Below are positions 54,132 to 63,222 of a DNA stretch of 64,000 nt, piece after piece. Origin of the DNA: Pseudomonas sp. PICF141 (GTDB taxonomy: Bacteria > Pseudomonadota > Gammaproteobacteria > Pseudomonadales > Pseudomonadaceae); contig NZ_MUNM01000024.1 in NCBI RefSeq assembly GCF_002286815.1, positions 62,001-126,000 on the forward strand, in the 5' to 3' direction. Positions within the stretch are counted from its first letter, which is position 1. The number at the start of each line of letters is the position of its first letter. The position numbers and the translations under genes are program-made. Under the pieces are notes generated by a model that was given only the letters and a program-made list of their open reading frames with translations, was not told the DNA's origin and did not search any database.

Positions 54132-55754
54132 CTAAATTTTGAAGCGCGCCACCGTCTGGTGCAGTGCGCCTGCCATCTGCGCCAGTTCCAGCCCGGCGCT
54201 GTCGGTATGCCGAGCACCCAACAAAACCTGTTCGGATAAGTTACGAATGCCCACCAGATTGCGATCCACCTCACGGGCGACCAAGGCCTGCTCTTCCGTG
54301 GCACTGGCAATCATCAGGTTGCGCTCGTTGATCTGGGAAATTGACCGGGTGATTTCTTCCAGCGCTTCGCCGGAGCGTTGCGCGACTTCCAGGGTTGTCT
54401 GCACCAGATGAGCACTGCTTTGCATGGCGGTCACGGCATGCCCGGTATCAACCCGAATATTGCCAATCATCTGTTCGATTTCCTGGGTCGACACCTGAGT
54501 GCGATGGGCCAGTGCCCGCACTTCATCGGCGACCACTGCGAAACCGCGTCCGGCATCACCGGCGCGGGCCGCTTCAATCGCTGCGTTGAGGGCCAGCAAA
54601 TTGGTTTGCTCGGCGATGCTGCGAATCACATCCAGCACCGTGCTGATGTCCTGCACCCGCCCGGCCAATTGCTGGATACGCTGCGAAGTGTCGGTCATGC
54701 CGTGTGCCAGCGTACCTATCGAGGCCACCGTTTCCTGTACTTGATCACGACCGCGTTGCGCGGTTTGCTCGGACATCCGGGACGCTTCGCTGGTGCTGAC
54801 CGCATTGCGCGCGACCTCGTCGACAGCCGCCGTCATTTGATTGACCGCTGCCGCTGCCTGTTCGATTTCCAGGCCCTGCAACTGCAAGCTGCTACTGGTC
54901 TGGCTGCTGACTGCACTGAGTTCTTCACAGGAACTGGCCACCTGATCGACCGATGCCGCGATGTGCTTGACCATCGCGTTCAAGCTTTGCTGCATCAGGT
55001 GCATGTTCATCATCACGCTGCCATCGGCACTGGCATTCACCGGCACTTGAATCGTCAGGTCGCCCTGCGCGATTTGATTCAACAGCCGTGCCGCATCATC
55101 AGGCTCGCCACCCAAAGGCCGGCTCACACTGCGCGCAACAATGATCGCAGCAACGATGACCAGCACCAGGCAGAACAGGAACAGCCCGAACATGTTGCGC
55201 CGGGCATCGCTGTACAAGCGCTGCGCCGACAGTTCACGGTCGGTGAACATCCGTCCTTGCAGGGCCATCAGTTGATCCAGGCTTCTATAGACCTCGTGTT
55301 CTGCCGGGATAACCTTTTGTTTGAGCTGCGCCATAGCCTCTTCCAGAGCCCCTTGCCTGATCAGCACCTGTACTTGGGTGAATGCCGCAACGTATGCCTC
55401 GCGGTTCTTTTTCAGGGTGGCATAAGTGGCTTTGCCTTCTGGCAAATTGAACAATGGCTCAAGCGTTTCGAGCGCCTGAGTGATTCGTTTTTTGGTGATA
55501 TCAATGGCCTGCTGGACGTGCTGATTGTCTTTCTCGATGAGCAAGTCCCGCGTGTTCCTGGCGTTATCACGCACGCCAGTGGCGATGACCATGATCGGCT
55601 CGATCTTTGGCCAGTCCTGTTTGACGATAATCACCGACTGTTCCTTGAGCGTTGCCAAATCGTGCAACGCATAAAACGCCATGCCCATCAGTGCCAACGG
55701 CGCAATTAAAAAACCGATGACGATGCGTTGTGCCGTGCTTGATTTGCCCATCAT
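54132..55754 (-). CDS. Methyl-accepting chemotaxis protein with 4-helix-bundle sensor domain
   Basis: 540 residues. TM1 about 11-31, periplasmic four-helix-bundle type ligand domain about 32-187, TM2 about 188-208, HAMP 209-262, and the cytoplasmic signalling domain with the hairpin tip EQTNLLALNAAIEAARAG. It senses a ligand outside and controls CheA. The ligand is not evident from the domain alone. Its control region, however, is nearly that of nirBD: a sigma-54 promoter, NtrC-like sites and an ANTAR attenuator. I therefore infer a nitrate- or nitrite-linked chemoreceptor, made under nitrogen limitation. No other che genes are nearby. Confidence 0.92.
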   Translation of the reverse strand: MMGKSSTAQRIVIGFLIAPLALMGMAFYALHDLATLKEQSVIIVKQDWPKIEPIMVIATGVRDNARNTRDLLIEKDNQHVQQAIDITKKRITQALETLEPLFNLPEGKATYATLKKNREAYVAAFTQVQVLIRQGALEEAMAQLKQKVIPAEHEVYRSLDQLMALQGRMFTDRELSAQRLYSDARRNMFGLFLFCLVLVIVAAIIVARSVSRPLGGEPDDAARLLNQIAQGDLTIQVPVNASADGSVMMNMHLMQQSLNAMVKHIAASVDQVASSCEELSAVSSQTSSSLQLQGLEIEQAAAAVNQMTAAVDEVARNAVSTSEASRMSEQTAQRGRDQVQETVASIGTLAHGMTDTSQRIQQLAGRVQDISTVLDVIRSIAEQTNLLALNAAIEAARAGDAGRGFAVVADEVRALAHRTQVSTQEIEQMIGNIRVDTGHAVTAMQSSAHLVQTTLEVAQRSGEALEEITRSISQINERNLMIASATEEQALVAREVDRNLVGIRNLSEQVLLGARHTDSAGLELAQMAGALHQTVARFKI

Positions 55755-55830
55755 TTATTCCCCGATTAATACCTGCCAAATGGGCAGCACAACAGACGGT
55801 CGGCGGTCACCACCAACGGGTTCATAAAAC

Positions 55831-55960
55831 AAAAAAAACGCCTGAAACCTTTCGGTTCCAGGCGTCTTTGCCTGTTCATTCGCGGTGTAAGACTGGCCTG
55901 TTAGCCTGATGCACCCTTATTGCCTTGCAATCTGCCCGGCCAATCGATCGTCATTGACCG
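55831..55960 (-). promoter_or_regulatory. ANTAR-type attenuator leader of the chemoreceptor gene
   Basis: On the minus strand: hairpin CGGTCAAT-GACGATCG-ATTGGCCG (55960-55937), hairpin CAGGC-AAAGAC-GCCTG (55874-55859), and terminator ACGCCTGGAACC-GAAA-GGTTTCAGGCGT plus eight T (55865-55831). The second hairpin and terminator are almost base-for-base those of nirBD and are mutually exclusive. An outer GGTG...CACC stem is also shared, with the inner stem changed on both sides. The first loop is 8 nt and deviates from the A1/G4 rule. Confidence 0.75.
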
Positions 55961-56008
55961 AGGGCTCTACCCCGCACGAATGCATGGAAGCTGGCTTGAT
56001 GCGAGCGA

Positions 56009-56024
56009 TGCAGGCTTTGTGCCA
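56009..56024 (-). promoter_or_regulatory. Sigma-54 promoter of the chemoreceptor gene
   Basis: TGGCACAAAGCCTGCA on the minus strand differs from the nirBD promoter at one base and fits the -24/-12 consensus. The leader of about 250 nt from here to the start codon carries the attenuator. Confidence 0.78.
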
Positions 56025-56172
56025 CACAGCAGCAGGGAGAATCCTGAGCGATGGCGAATTATCGCGACGACGGCGGCCTAAGCGAGTGCAGGCAGGGGTA
56101 AGCCAACATCGCTGGAAAAAACGGATGATCAGGCCACCCGTTTGCAAGTTGAAGGCGAACGTTGATTACGCC

Positions 56173-56218
56173 GCCTCCCACTGGTGCAGGTTGTTCATGT
56201 GGCGCTTTATAAAAGTGC
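56173..56218. promoter_or_regulatory. NtrC-like enhancer region of the chemoreceptor gene
   Basis: CCCACTGGTGCAGGTTGTTC and GCGCTTTATAAAAGTGC align with the nirBD enhancer (CGCACTGGTGCACGTTGTCA and GCTCTTTAAAAGTGC) with similar spacing. The TGGTGCA half site is perfect in both; the spacing of the second box differs by 2 bp. The remaining gap to 56233 holds no gene. Confidence 0.5.
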
Positions 56219-56233
56219 GCCCTGAAACGCGCT

Positions 56234-58357
56234 CTACAAGGTGTATGAAATTCCCATCTGCACGGTTCTCGGCGCACCCGGATAGGCGTAAACGTTGCCA
56301 AAGGCGCCTTCATCGTAGTGGCTGTCGAACACGTTCTTCAGGTCGAGGTTAAGCCGCACGTGCTCGTTGACTTTGTAAAAACTGAGCAGGTCGAACACCT
56401 TGTAGCTATCCATGGAAAAGGCATTGGCCGCGGTCTGGCCGGCGCGCTCGTCGACATACTTGGCGCCCAGTCCCAGGCCCAGACCTTTGAGGCCACCGTC
56501 CTGAAACTCGTAGACGTTCAGCAGGCTGAAACTGTTGCGCGGAATGTTCATCAGGCGGGTGCCTGACTTCAGCACGTTGTCCTGGGTGACTTCGGCATCC
56601 ACGTAGGCGTAGCCACCGATCATGCGCCACTCTGGGGTGAGGTTGCCGGCCACGTTCAGATCAAAGCCACGGCTACGCACTTCACCCGCCGCAACGCTGA
56701 AGGTCGAGTCCACCGGGTCTGTCGTCAGGACATTGCGTTTTTCGATCTGATACACCGCGGCATCCACACTCAACTGACGATCAAGGGCCTGCCACTTGAC
56801 GCCCACCTCGTAGGATTTGCCTTCTTCAGGCTTGAAACCGCCGCCCGTTCGACTGGCACCGCTGTTGGGCTTGAAGGACCGCGCTGTGTCGGCATAGATC
56901 GCCACGGTCGGGGTCAGATCGTAGATCAGCCCCAGGCGCGGAGTGACGGCGTTGTCGCTGTTGGTCCAGCTTGTGCCGTTGACCAAGTAGCTGTCGTAAT
57001 CCTGTTCGAAGCGTTCGAAACGCACACCAGCCAACGCTTTCAAACCTTCGGCCAGGGTCACTTGGTCTTGCACGAAAGCGGCATAAGTCTTGAGGTTTTC
57101 CTGATCGTGGGTGGTGGTGCGAGTCAACGCCGGGCGCGGCTGGCCGTAAACCGGGTTGAAAATATCAATGGGGTAGGCACTCACCGCGCCACTGGAGCGA
57201 CGGATGATCGACTTGTAATCGTAATCCTCATACTCGATGCCCGTGAGCAACGTGTGATCGAATCCACCGGTGGAAAAATGCCCGGTCAGGTTCAACTGCA
57301 CATCAAGGTCACGCCATTCCAGTTTGCGGTAGTTGAAATTGCGCCCCAGCGTTCGGCCGTCGGCAGCGACCCCGTTGCCTTCAATGCCATTGCCTTGCAG
57401 GCTGCCGTCGAGAAATTGCGTGCCGCCGCCCAAGGTCCAGTTGTCGTTCAGGAAATGCTCGAAACGCAGTTGCGCCATGTTGTTGTCGTTGTGCAGCTTG
57501 CCGACATCCTTTTCACCGAAAAAAGTATCTCGCGATGCGACACCGATCTGATTGCGATAGCGGGTCACACCCCGATCGAGCGGCGCGTTGTTGCGCATGA
57601 AATCGCCTTCGAAGGTAATACGGGTAGTGTCGTTGACCTGCCAACCGAGGACCGGCGCCACACCATAACGCTCGTTTTCGACATGATCACGGAAGGTGTC
57701 GCCGCCCTCGCCTATCACGTTCAGCCGATAGGCCAGTCGCCCTTCATCGTCCAGCGGCCCTGTGGCATCCATCGTTGCGCGACGCATGCCCTGATCATTG
57801 AGCTGACTGCCCAGGGTGACAGTGGGTTCGGCCAGGGGTTGTTTGGACACCACGTTGAAAGTGCCACCCGGGTCGCCACGGCCATAGAGCGTGGTGGCTG
57901 GCCCGCGCAGGACCTCCAGGCGCTCGATGGTATTGGCATCGGGCATGTTCGGGTAACCGCGGTTGATCGGGAAACCGTTACGGTAGAACTCACCGGTGGT
58001 AAAGCCACGTACGGTGAACGTGGTCAGGCCCTGGCCACCGAAGTTGTTCGCACGGCCCACGCCACCCGCGTAATCGAGAGCATCTTGCAGGCGGGTGGCG
58101 CCGAGGTCTTCCACAACATCCCGGGTGACCACGCTGATCGATTGTGGAGTTTCATGAATGGGAGTGTCAGTGCGCGTTGCACTGGCGGAACGGGTCGCTC
58201 GATACCCTTGGACCGGGCCCTGGGCCTGCTCTTCGAATGTGCCATTGATATCGATCGCTTGTAACTCTATTGACGCCGGATCAGTCGGTGCCTGGTCTGC
58301 CCAGGTGGTTTGGGAAATGGCTTGAATCACACACAGAGAAACGAGAGTTCGACGCAT
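56234..58357 (-). CDS. TonB-dependent siderophore receptor
   Basis: 707 residues from the ATG at 58357, which begins a signal peptide (MRRTLVSLCVIQAISQTTWA); the longer frame upstream lacks one. TonB-box-like IELQAIDING, plug with ETPQSISVVTRDVVEDLG and LEVLRGPATTLYGRGDPGG, and a barrel ending QMGISYTL. It imports a ferric siderophore; ligand unknown. It follows another receptor gene by 123 bp on the same strand and may share its Fur-controlled transcript, since I see no Fur box of its own. Confidence 0.9.
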   Translation of the reverse strand: MRRTLVSLCVIQAISQTTWADQAPTDPASIELQAIDINGTFEEQAQGPVQGYRATRSASATRTDTPIHETPQSISVVTRDVVEDLGATRLQDALDYAGGVGRANNFGGQGLTTFTVRGFTTGEFYRNGFPINRGYPNMPDANTIERLEVLRGPATTLYGRGDPGGTFNVVSKQPLAEPTVTLGSQLNDQGMRRATMDATGPLDDEGRLAYRLNVIGEGGDTFRDHVENERYGVAPVLGWQVNDTTRITFEGDFMRNNAPLDRGVTRYRNQIGVASRDTFFGEKDVGKLHNDNNMAQLRFEHFLNDNWTLGGGTQFLDGSLQGNGIEGNGVAADGRTLGRNFNYRKLEWRDLDVQLNLTGHFSTGGFDHTLLTGIEYEDYDYKSIIRRSSGAVSAYPIDIFNPVYGQPRPALTRTTTHDQENLKTYAAFVQDQVTLAEGLKALAGVRFERFEQDYDSYLVNGTSWTNSDNAVTPRLGLIYDLTPTVAIYADTARSFKPNSGASRTGGGFKPEEGKSYEVGVKWQALDRQLSVDAAVYQIEKRNVLTTDPVDSTFSVAAGEVRSRGFDLNVAGNLTPEWRMIGGYAYVDAEVTQDNVLKSGTRLMNIPRNSFSLLNVYEFQDGGLKGLGLGLGAKYVDERAGQTAANAFSMDSYKVFDLLSFYKVNEHVRLNLDLKNVFDSHYDEGAFGNVYAYPGAPRTVQMGISYTL

Positions 58358-58480
58358 CGACAGACAACCTGAGAAAGATGCCGGGCGCAACAGGAGCTCG
58401 GCGAATAAAGAGTGAAACGCCCCCCGCTCCAACCGGTACAAACACCGGCGAAACGGGGTCAGCGCGGTAAAGCAGCGCGA

Positions 58481-60607
58481 TCAGAACGTCACACTGGCGC
58501 TCAGGCGTGCCGTGCGCGGCTCGCCGACATTGACCGCCAGCTGGGTGCCGGTAGAGGACGGGTAGTACTGCTTGTCGAACAGGTTGTCGACGTTGAATTG
58601 CAGCGAAGTCTTGTAGCCAAACATTGGCGCTTCCCAACGCACGAAGGCATCGGCCACGGTGTAGCTGCTCAGCCAGAAATCGTTGGCGTTGTTGGCCGCG
58701 CGCTCGCCGACGTAACGTGCGCCAGCGCCGGTATGCCAGGCCCCGAATTCCGTAGGCACGTTCAGGTGATGGGTGAGGTACAGGCTTGCGGTGTGCTTGG
58801 GCGCATCGGCAAGGCGATGCCCTTCGTCATCCGGATCGTCGAGGATTTCCGTGTGGGTGTAAGCGTAGGTGCCGATCAGGTCCCAGCGCTCGGCCACACG
58901 CCCGGTGATGTCCAGCTCCAGGCCCTGTGAACCGACCTTGCCCGCCGCCTCCGAAAGGCTGACGCCACCGATCGACTGGCTGGTCACGACGTTTTTCTTG
59001 ACGATGTCGAACAGCGCAAGGTTGATGTTCAGCCCCGGCAGCGGATCGTACTTCGCACCCACCTCGTAGCTGCGGCCCTCCTCCGGATCGAAGGTATGGC
59101 CGGCGTCGTCGACTTCGGTATTGGGTTTGAACGATCGGCTGTAGTTACCATACAGCGACAAGGTATCGGTGGCTTTGTAGACCAGGCCCAGAAACGGCAC
59201 GAAGGCGTCGCCATTATCGTCGCGGTTGACGGTATAGCTGCTGCCTCGGCCCTGATCGCTGTACTGATCGTAATGTTGCTGACGACCGCCAACGACCAGG
59301 ATCCAGCGGTCATCGAGGTGCCAGTTATCCTTGAAGTACACCGAGCTTGAGGTCAGCTGGTTGCTCAGGTCACTTTGCGTGGCGCTGACCAGGCTGGGCT
59401 CGGCCAAACGTCCGTAAACCGGCGCGGTGATGTCGAAGCCTGACCGCGGTGTATTGCGGTAGGTTTTGCCCCGGAACTGGTCGGACACTTCGTTATCCGC
59501 GCCGATCAGCAGGTCATGGCGTTGGCCGAACAGCTCCTGCTGGCCGATAAAATCCCAACTGGCATAGCGAGTCTCATCATCGTAGTGAGCACCGTTGGCA
59601 GCACGTCGCAGATTGTTGCCGGTCAACGCATTCGGCTGGGCAATCGAGAGGCTGTAGCGGTCGTTGTTCCAGCCGTAAGTGACGCGGGTTTTCCAGTCGT
59701 CACTGAGCTGATACTCGAAACGCGCGGTGGCCACTTCACGGATACCGACGCTTTTGGCCCAGCGCTCGTCGAGACGCTTGTCGTAGTCGATGTCCGCCGG
59801 ATGACCGTTGGTGAACACGGTGCCACGGTCGAAGGGGCTGGAATAATCGTTGTATTCATAGCTCAGGGTCAGGTTGGCCCGCTCACCGGTCCAGCTCAGC
59901 GATGGCGCGACCAGGGTGTTCTCGTTCACGCCATAGTTGCGCCAATAATCCTCATGGCCGCGCTCGGCAATCAGGCGATAGGCCAGGCCCGTGTCTCCCA
60001 AAGGCCCGGTGGTGTCCACCGCCAGGGTGCCGCCGCCTTCGCTGTAGGCCGAGCCGCTGAGCGTTGTGCTCTGGGTGTATTCAGGCTTTTTACTGATCAC
60101 GTTGATCAATCCGCCAGGCTCCAGCGCGCCATACAGCATCGAAGCAGGCCCTTTGAGCACTTCCACACGATCCGTGGTGGCGCTGAAGTTGTGGCCCATA
60201 TTGGAACGCACGCCATCGCGCAGGATCGAGCCGTCGTCGTTGCTGCCAAAACCGCGCTTGACCAGGGAGTCTCGCGAATTGCCCAGGGTATTGCTCTGGC
60301 TGACACCACTGACGAACTTCATGGCGTCGTCCAGCGAGCGCACCTGATAATCAGCCAGGGTCTGTTGGGTAACCACATTGACCGATTGCGCCTCTTCCTT
60401 GATCGGCACATTGCTTTTGCTTGCCGTGCTGGCATGAGTAGCGGTGTAGCTGGTGTCTTGGCTGACACGGTTCGCCTGAATATCAGTGGTCGGCAGTTCG
60501 AGGGGAGCCTGTGCCCACAGAGGACTGGCAAACATAACGCAAGAGAGCGTCGGCAACGCGTGTTTGATGAAAACCTTGCGGCGGGCAAAGAGGTGGGGCT
60601 GGCTCAA
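58481..60607 (-). CDS. TonB-dependent siderophore receptor, Fur-regulated
   Basis: 708 residues. Signal peptide ends near LWAQA; TonB-box-like LPTTDIQANR; plug with KEEAQSVNVVTQQTLADYQV and VEVLKGPASMLYGALEPGG; barrel ends ARLSASVTF with the terminal Phe needed for outer-membrane insertion. It brings a ferric siderophore into the periplasm. A Fur box at 60631-60649 lies 24 bp before the ATG, so it should be repressed by iron. No sigma/anti-sigma genes are adjacent and there is no signalling domain. Ligand unknown. Confidence 0.92.
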   Translation of the reverse strand: MSQPHLFARRKVFIKHALPTLSCVMFASPLWAQAPLELPTTDIQANRVSQDTSYTATHASTASKSNVPIKEEAQSVNVVTQQTLADYQVRSLDDAMKFVSGVSQSNTLGNSRDSLVKRGFGSNDDGSILRDGVRSNMGHNFSATTDRVEVLKGPASMLYGALEPGGLINVISKKPEYTQSTTLSGSAYSEGGGTLAVDTTGPLGDTGLAYRLIAERGHEDYWRNYGVNENTLVAPSLSWTGERANLTLSYEYNDYSSPFDRGTVFTNGHPADIDYDKRLDERWAKSVGIREVATARFEYQLSDDWKTRVTYGWNNDRYSLSIAQPNALTGNNLRRAANGAHYDDETRYASWDFIGQQELFGQRHDLLIGADNEVSDQFRGKTYRNTPRSGFDITAPVYGRLAEPSLVSATQSDLSNQLTSSSVYFKDNWHLDDRWILVVGGRQQHYDQYSDQGRGSSYTVNRDDNGDAFVPFLGLVYKATDTLSLYGNYSRSFKPNTEVDDAGHTFDPEEGRSYEVGAKYDPLPGLNINLALFDIVKKNVVTSQSIGGVSLSEAAGKVGSQGLELDITGRVAERWDLIGTYAYTHTEILDDPDDEGHRLADAPKHTASLYLTHHLNVPTEFGAWHTGAGARYVGERAANNANDFWLSSYTVADAFVRWEAPMFGYKTSLQFNVDNLFDKQYYPSSTGTQLAVNVGEPRTARLSASVTF

Positions 60608-60630
60608 GACGTCGCACTCGATGAGTTAGT

Positions 60631-60649
60631 AGTAACGATTCTCATTGTA
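60631..60649 (-). promoter_or_regulatory. Fur box
   Basis: On the minus strand TACAATGAGAATCGTTACT matches the 19-bp Fur consensus GATAATGATAATCATTATC in its core (AATGAGAATCGTTA), about 13-14 of 19 positions by hand. It is placed to control the receptor gene starting at 60607. Confidence 0.75.
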
Positions 60650-60964
60650 TTGTGCGATCTATTTGCAGTAAACCCTGGACCGCCATCCTCCCGCATTTTG
60701 ATTCGGGAGGTTTTGTGTGTTGTCTGCCGGTCCATTTCGGCAGGCACTTTGTGCGCGTCAAAAAAAATACCCTGCCAAAACAAATGGTTGAGGGCTTTTA
60801 ATCGATTATTGGACAGAAGGTTATATTTTTGACTAGTGACATTTGACAGGCCGTCTGGAGTGGTCGATACCTAACAGGGTCGACGTATAAAAAGAATGTA
60901 ATTTCATTAATAGATATACGTCACCCCCCTGCGCTTAAGTTCACGATAGAAACAGTTTATTTTT

Positions 60965-61026
60965 CATAGGACCGAAAGTTCGGACCCTGCGGTAGCTTTG
61001 GCCATCGCCACCGAACACGTCCTATG
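60965..61026 (+). promoter_or_regulatory. Folded leader with ops-like element before the rfaH-like gene
   Basis: CATAGGAC (60965-60972) and GTCCTATG (61019-61026) close a 62-nt element that contains a small hairpin CCGAA-AG-TTCGG and TGCGGTAGCTTT (60988-60999). The latter shares the core GCGGTAGC with the E. coli ops element GGCGGTAGCGTG that recruits RfaH. It lies about 280 bp before the RfaH-like gene and reads in the same direction. The rest of the 694-bp gap 60608-61301 is AT-rich with no gene visible; it should contain the cluster promoter. Confidence 0.5.
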
Positions 61027-61301
61027 ATGACACCGAGACATCACTTACATCGTTAAGTAATGCTTACACTTTTTGATTCAGCGCTGCTCCAGCGAAGTGC
61101 AACTAAGCGATCCTCGCGCCAGATTTTTGACTTCGTTTGCATCGTGACTTTCACCTAACCTGCTTCATTATTGATACACCTGTTTCACCCATTTAACACG
61201 TTTGCCGCGCGACACTTCTCTACAGCGTTCGCCTGCAGACTTAATGGCATTGCGGATGCGTGAAACAGGCCTGCTTAACCAATATTCCGGAGCTTGCCAG
61301 A

Positions 61302-61823
61302 ATGCTGACGAGTACCCAAGGTTCAAACTGGTATCTTTTACAGTGCAAGCCGCGTCAGGATGAACGGGCCCAGATCAATTTATTGCGACAAAACTACGTT
61401 ATATTTTGTCCGCAAATTATTAGCGAACGCCTGATTCATGGCAAACCCCATCAATCGCTTGAACCGCTCTTCCCGGGGTATCTTTTCATTCAGCTGAGCC
61501 GTGATGACAAATGGGGGCCCCTGCGCTCTACCCGCGGTGTCAGCCGCATCGTCGACTTCAATCATGGCCCGGCAATCGTCCCGGACGATGTCATAGAGCA
61601 TCTGCGTACCCGGTGTTTTAATCCCCCCATCATGCAGGCCTCTCAACCATTCAAACCTGGGGAAACACTGCAAATAACCCGAGGACCACTGTCGACACTG
61701 GAAGGTATTTTCCTGAGCATGTTAGGGGATGAACGAGTTATGATACTTCTTCACTTTTTAAATAGAGAGCATCACGTTCGCGTGCCATTAACCGACATTG
61801 CACGCCCTCGGCATTATTTATAA
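61302..61823 (+). CDS. rfaH: RfaH-like (NusG paralogue) transcription antiterminator
   Basis: 173 residues. NGN domain with WYLLQCKPRQDERAQINL, FCPQIISERLI, LFPGYLFIQL and TRGVSRIVDF; the C-terminal KOW region begins PFKPGETLQITRGPLSTLEG. This is the RfaH pattern: an antiterminator that joins RNA polymerase at an ops element and keeps it going through long surface-polysaccharide operons. The ATG at 61302 has GGAG 9 bp upstream; a GTG at 61260 is less likely. It is followed by exopolysaccharide export genes, and an ops-like core lies upstream. Confidence 0.85.
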   Translation: MLTSTQGSNWYLLQCKPRQDERAQINLLRQNYVIFCPQIISERLIHGKPHQSLEPLFPGYLFIQLSRDDKWGPLRSTRGVSRIVDFNHGPAIVPDDVIEHLRTRCFNPPIMQASQPFKPGETLQITRGPLSTLEGIFLSMLGDERVMILLHFLNREHHVRVPLTDIARPRHYL

Positions 61824-62050
61824 ACATCTCACTAACACTTTTTAACTTTTACACCTGACAACCCATTATCAAGTTCAAATAAAAGCCTGGCATTTCCACC
61901 ACCCTATGAACGAGTAAACGCCAACAAAAACAAACTCACACACTTACCCTCGACTCATTAATTATTGATTGCCACCGGCATTGCACACCCTCGATTCACC
62001 CATTGTTTTTCCGGTCTATAGTCATTGAACTCACCCCCAGGAGCAATGAT

Positions 62051-63205
62051 ATGACTCTCAAGACCCGCGGCCCTTTCGCACTGTTCATGATCTATTTGTG
62101 TCCCGGAACGGCCTGGAGTCTTGATCCCCAGTCCATTGATATTTATGGGTTCGACTTCACCCCTACCCTGCTGTTTTCAGAAAGTTATGATGACAACTTC
62201 CGCGAACTGGAGCGGGCGCAATCTTCGATGGTGACAAAAGTGGCGCCCACTTTCGAACTCAAGGCTGAAGACCGCAACAGTGGTACCCGACTCATCTGGC
62301 AGCCTACCCGATACATTTATCATGACGACTCGGAGGCCTCGAACACGGCGCAACGCCTGCGCCTCAATAGCATCATGGAATTCACCGACCGCCATCGACT
62401 GAAACTTGATGCGGAAGCACGTAAATACGAGCGGACGACGTCGACCGCTGTCGATGGCGTCAATGACAAGATTCGCAGTCAACGCGCCAACGGTCTCTAT
62501 ACCTACGGTGCCAGAAGCGCTGCCAACCAGATTGATCTGGGCGCCAGTTACGCCCGACTTCGCTACGACAACTCAGGCGGTATCAACGACGACAAAGAGC
62601 GCGATACCACTGGCCTGACCACCACGTGGTACCACCGCATCGGCAGCAATACACGTGGGTTACTGCAGTACGACCACACCGTCTTTGATTACGAGTCCAA
62701 CACCCGTCTCAATAGCACATCCGATGCGGTTCTCGCCGGTGCCGAATGGGATTTCACCGCACGCACCACCGGCAAAGTCCGTGTCGGTTATGAGCGCAAG
62801 AACTTCGACGACAGCGAGGTCGATGACCTCAGCAACCCGACCTGGCAAGTGGATCTGCGCTGGAAACCACGCACCTATTCGACTTTCTCCTTTGTTGCCC
62901 GCCAGGCCATGGCCGAGGGCGATGACGGTGCGGATGCCGTCAAGACCACCACGGCGCTGGTCGGCTGGCGTCATGGCTGGACCGAACGCATCACCACAGT
63001 GGCCGAAGTCGGACTTGGCCGTTACGAGTACGAAGGGCAGGACCGCACCGACGACCTTCGTGACTACAACCTCGGCGTGGAATACGCAATGCGCCGCTGG
63101 CTGGATATCGCGCTGGGCTATCGCTACCGCAACAATGACTCCGATACCGACGACCAGAGTTTTGAACGCAACATCTTCTTGCTCAGCTTCAACGTAAGTC
63201 TCTAA
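62051..63205 (+). CDS. Outer-membrane beta-barrel protein of an exopolysaccharide cluster
   Basis: 384 residues with a signal peptide (about 1-25, ending near AWS). The body is a run of amphipathic beta-strands such as RLRLNSIMEFTDRHRLKLDA and NIFLLSFNVSL at the end, typical of an outer-membrane barrel of the BBP2/porin-like type found in polysaccharide clusters. It may help polymer secretion across the outer membrane. The ATG at 62051 has AGGAGC upstream. It is 17 bp before the export-protein gene. Confidence 0.75.
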   Translation: MTLKTRGPFALFMIYLCPGTAWSLDPQSIDIYGFDFTPTLLFSESYDDNFRELERAQSSMVTKVAPTFELKAEDRNSGTRLIWQPTRYIYHDDSEASNTAQRLRLNSIMEFTDRHRLKLDAEARKYERTTSTAVDGVNDKIRSQRANGLYTYGARSAANQIDLGASYARLRYDNSGGINDDKERDTTGLTTTWYHRIGSNTRGLLQYDHTVFDYESNTRLNSTSDAVLAGAEWDFTARTTGKVRVGYERKNFDDSEVDDLSNPTWQVDLRWKPRTYSTFSFVARQAMAEGDDGADAVKTTTALVGWRHGWTERITTVAEVGLGRYEYEGQDRTDDLRDYNLGVEYAMRRWLDIALGYRYRNNDSDTDDQSFERNIFLLSFNVSL

Positions 63206-63222
63206 GAGAAGAGGTTTTCCCC

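Noticed and set aside
54378..55709. Open frame of 443 codons on the plus strand
   Set aside because: Antisense shadow of the chemoreceptor gene.
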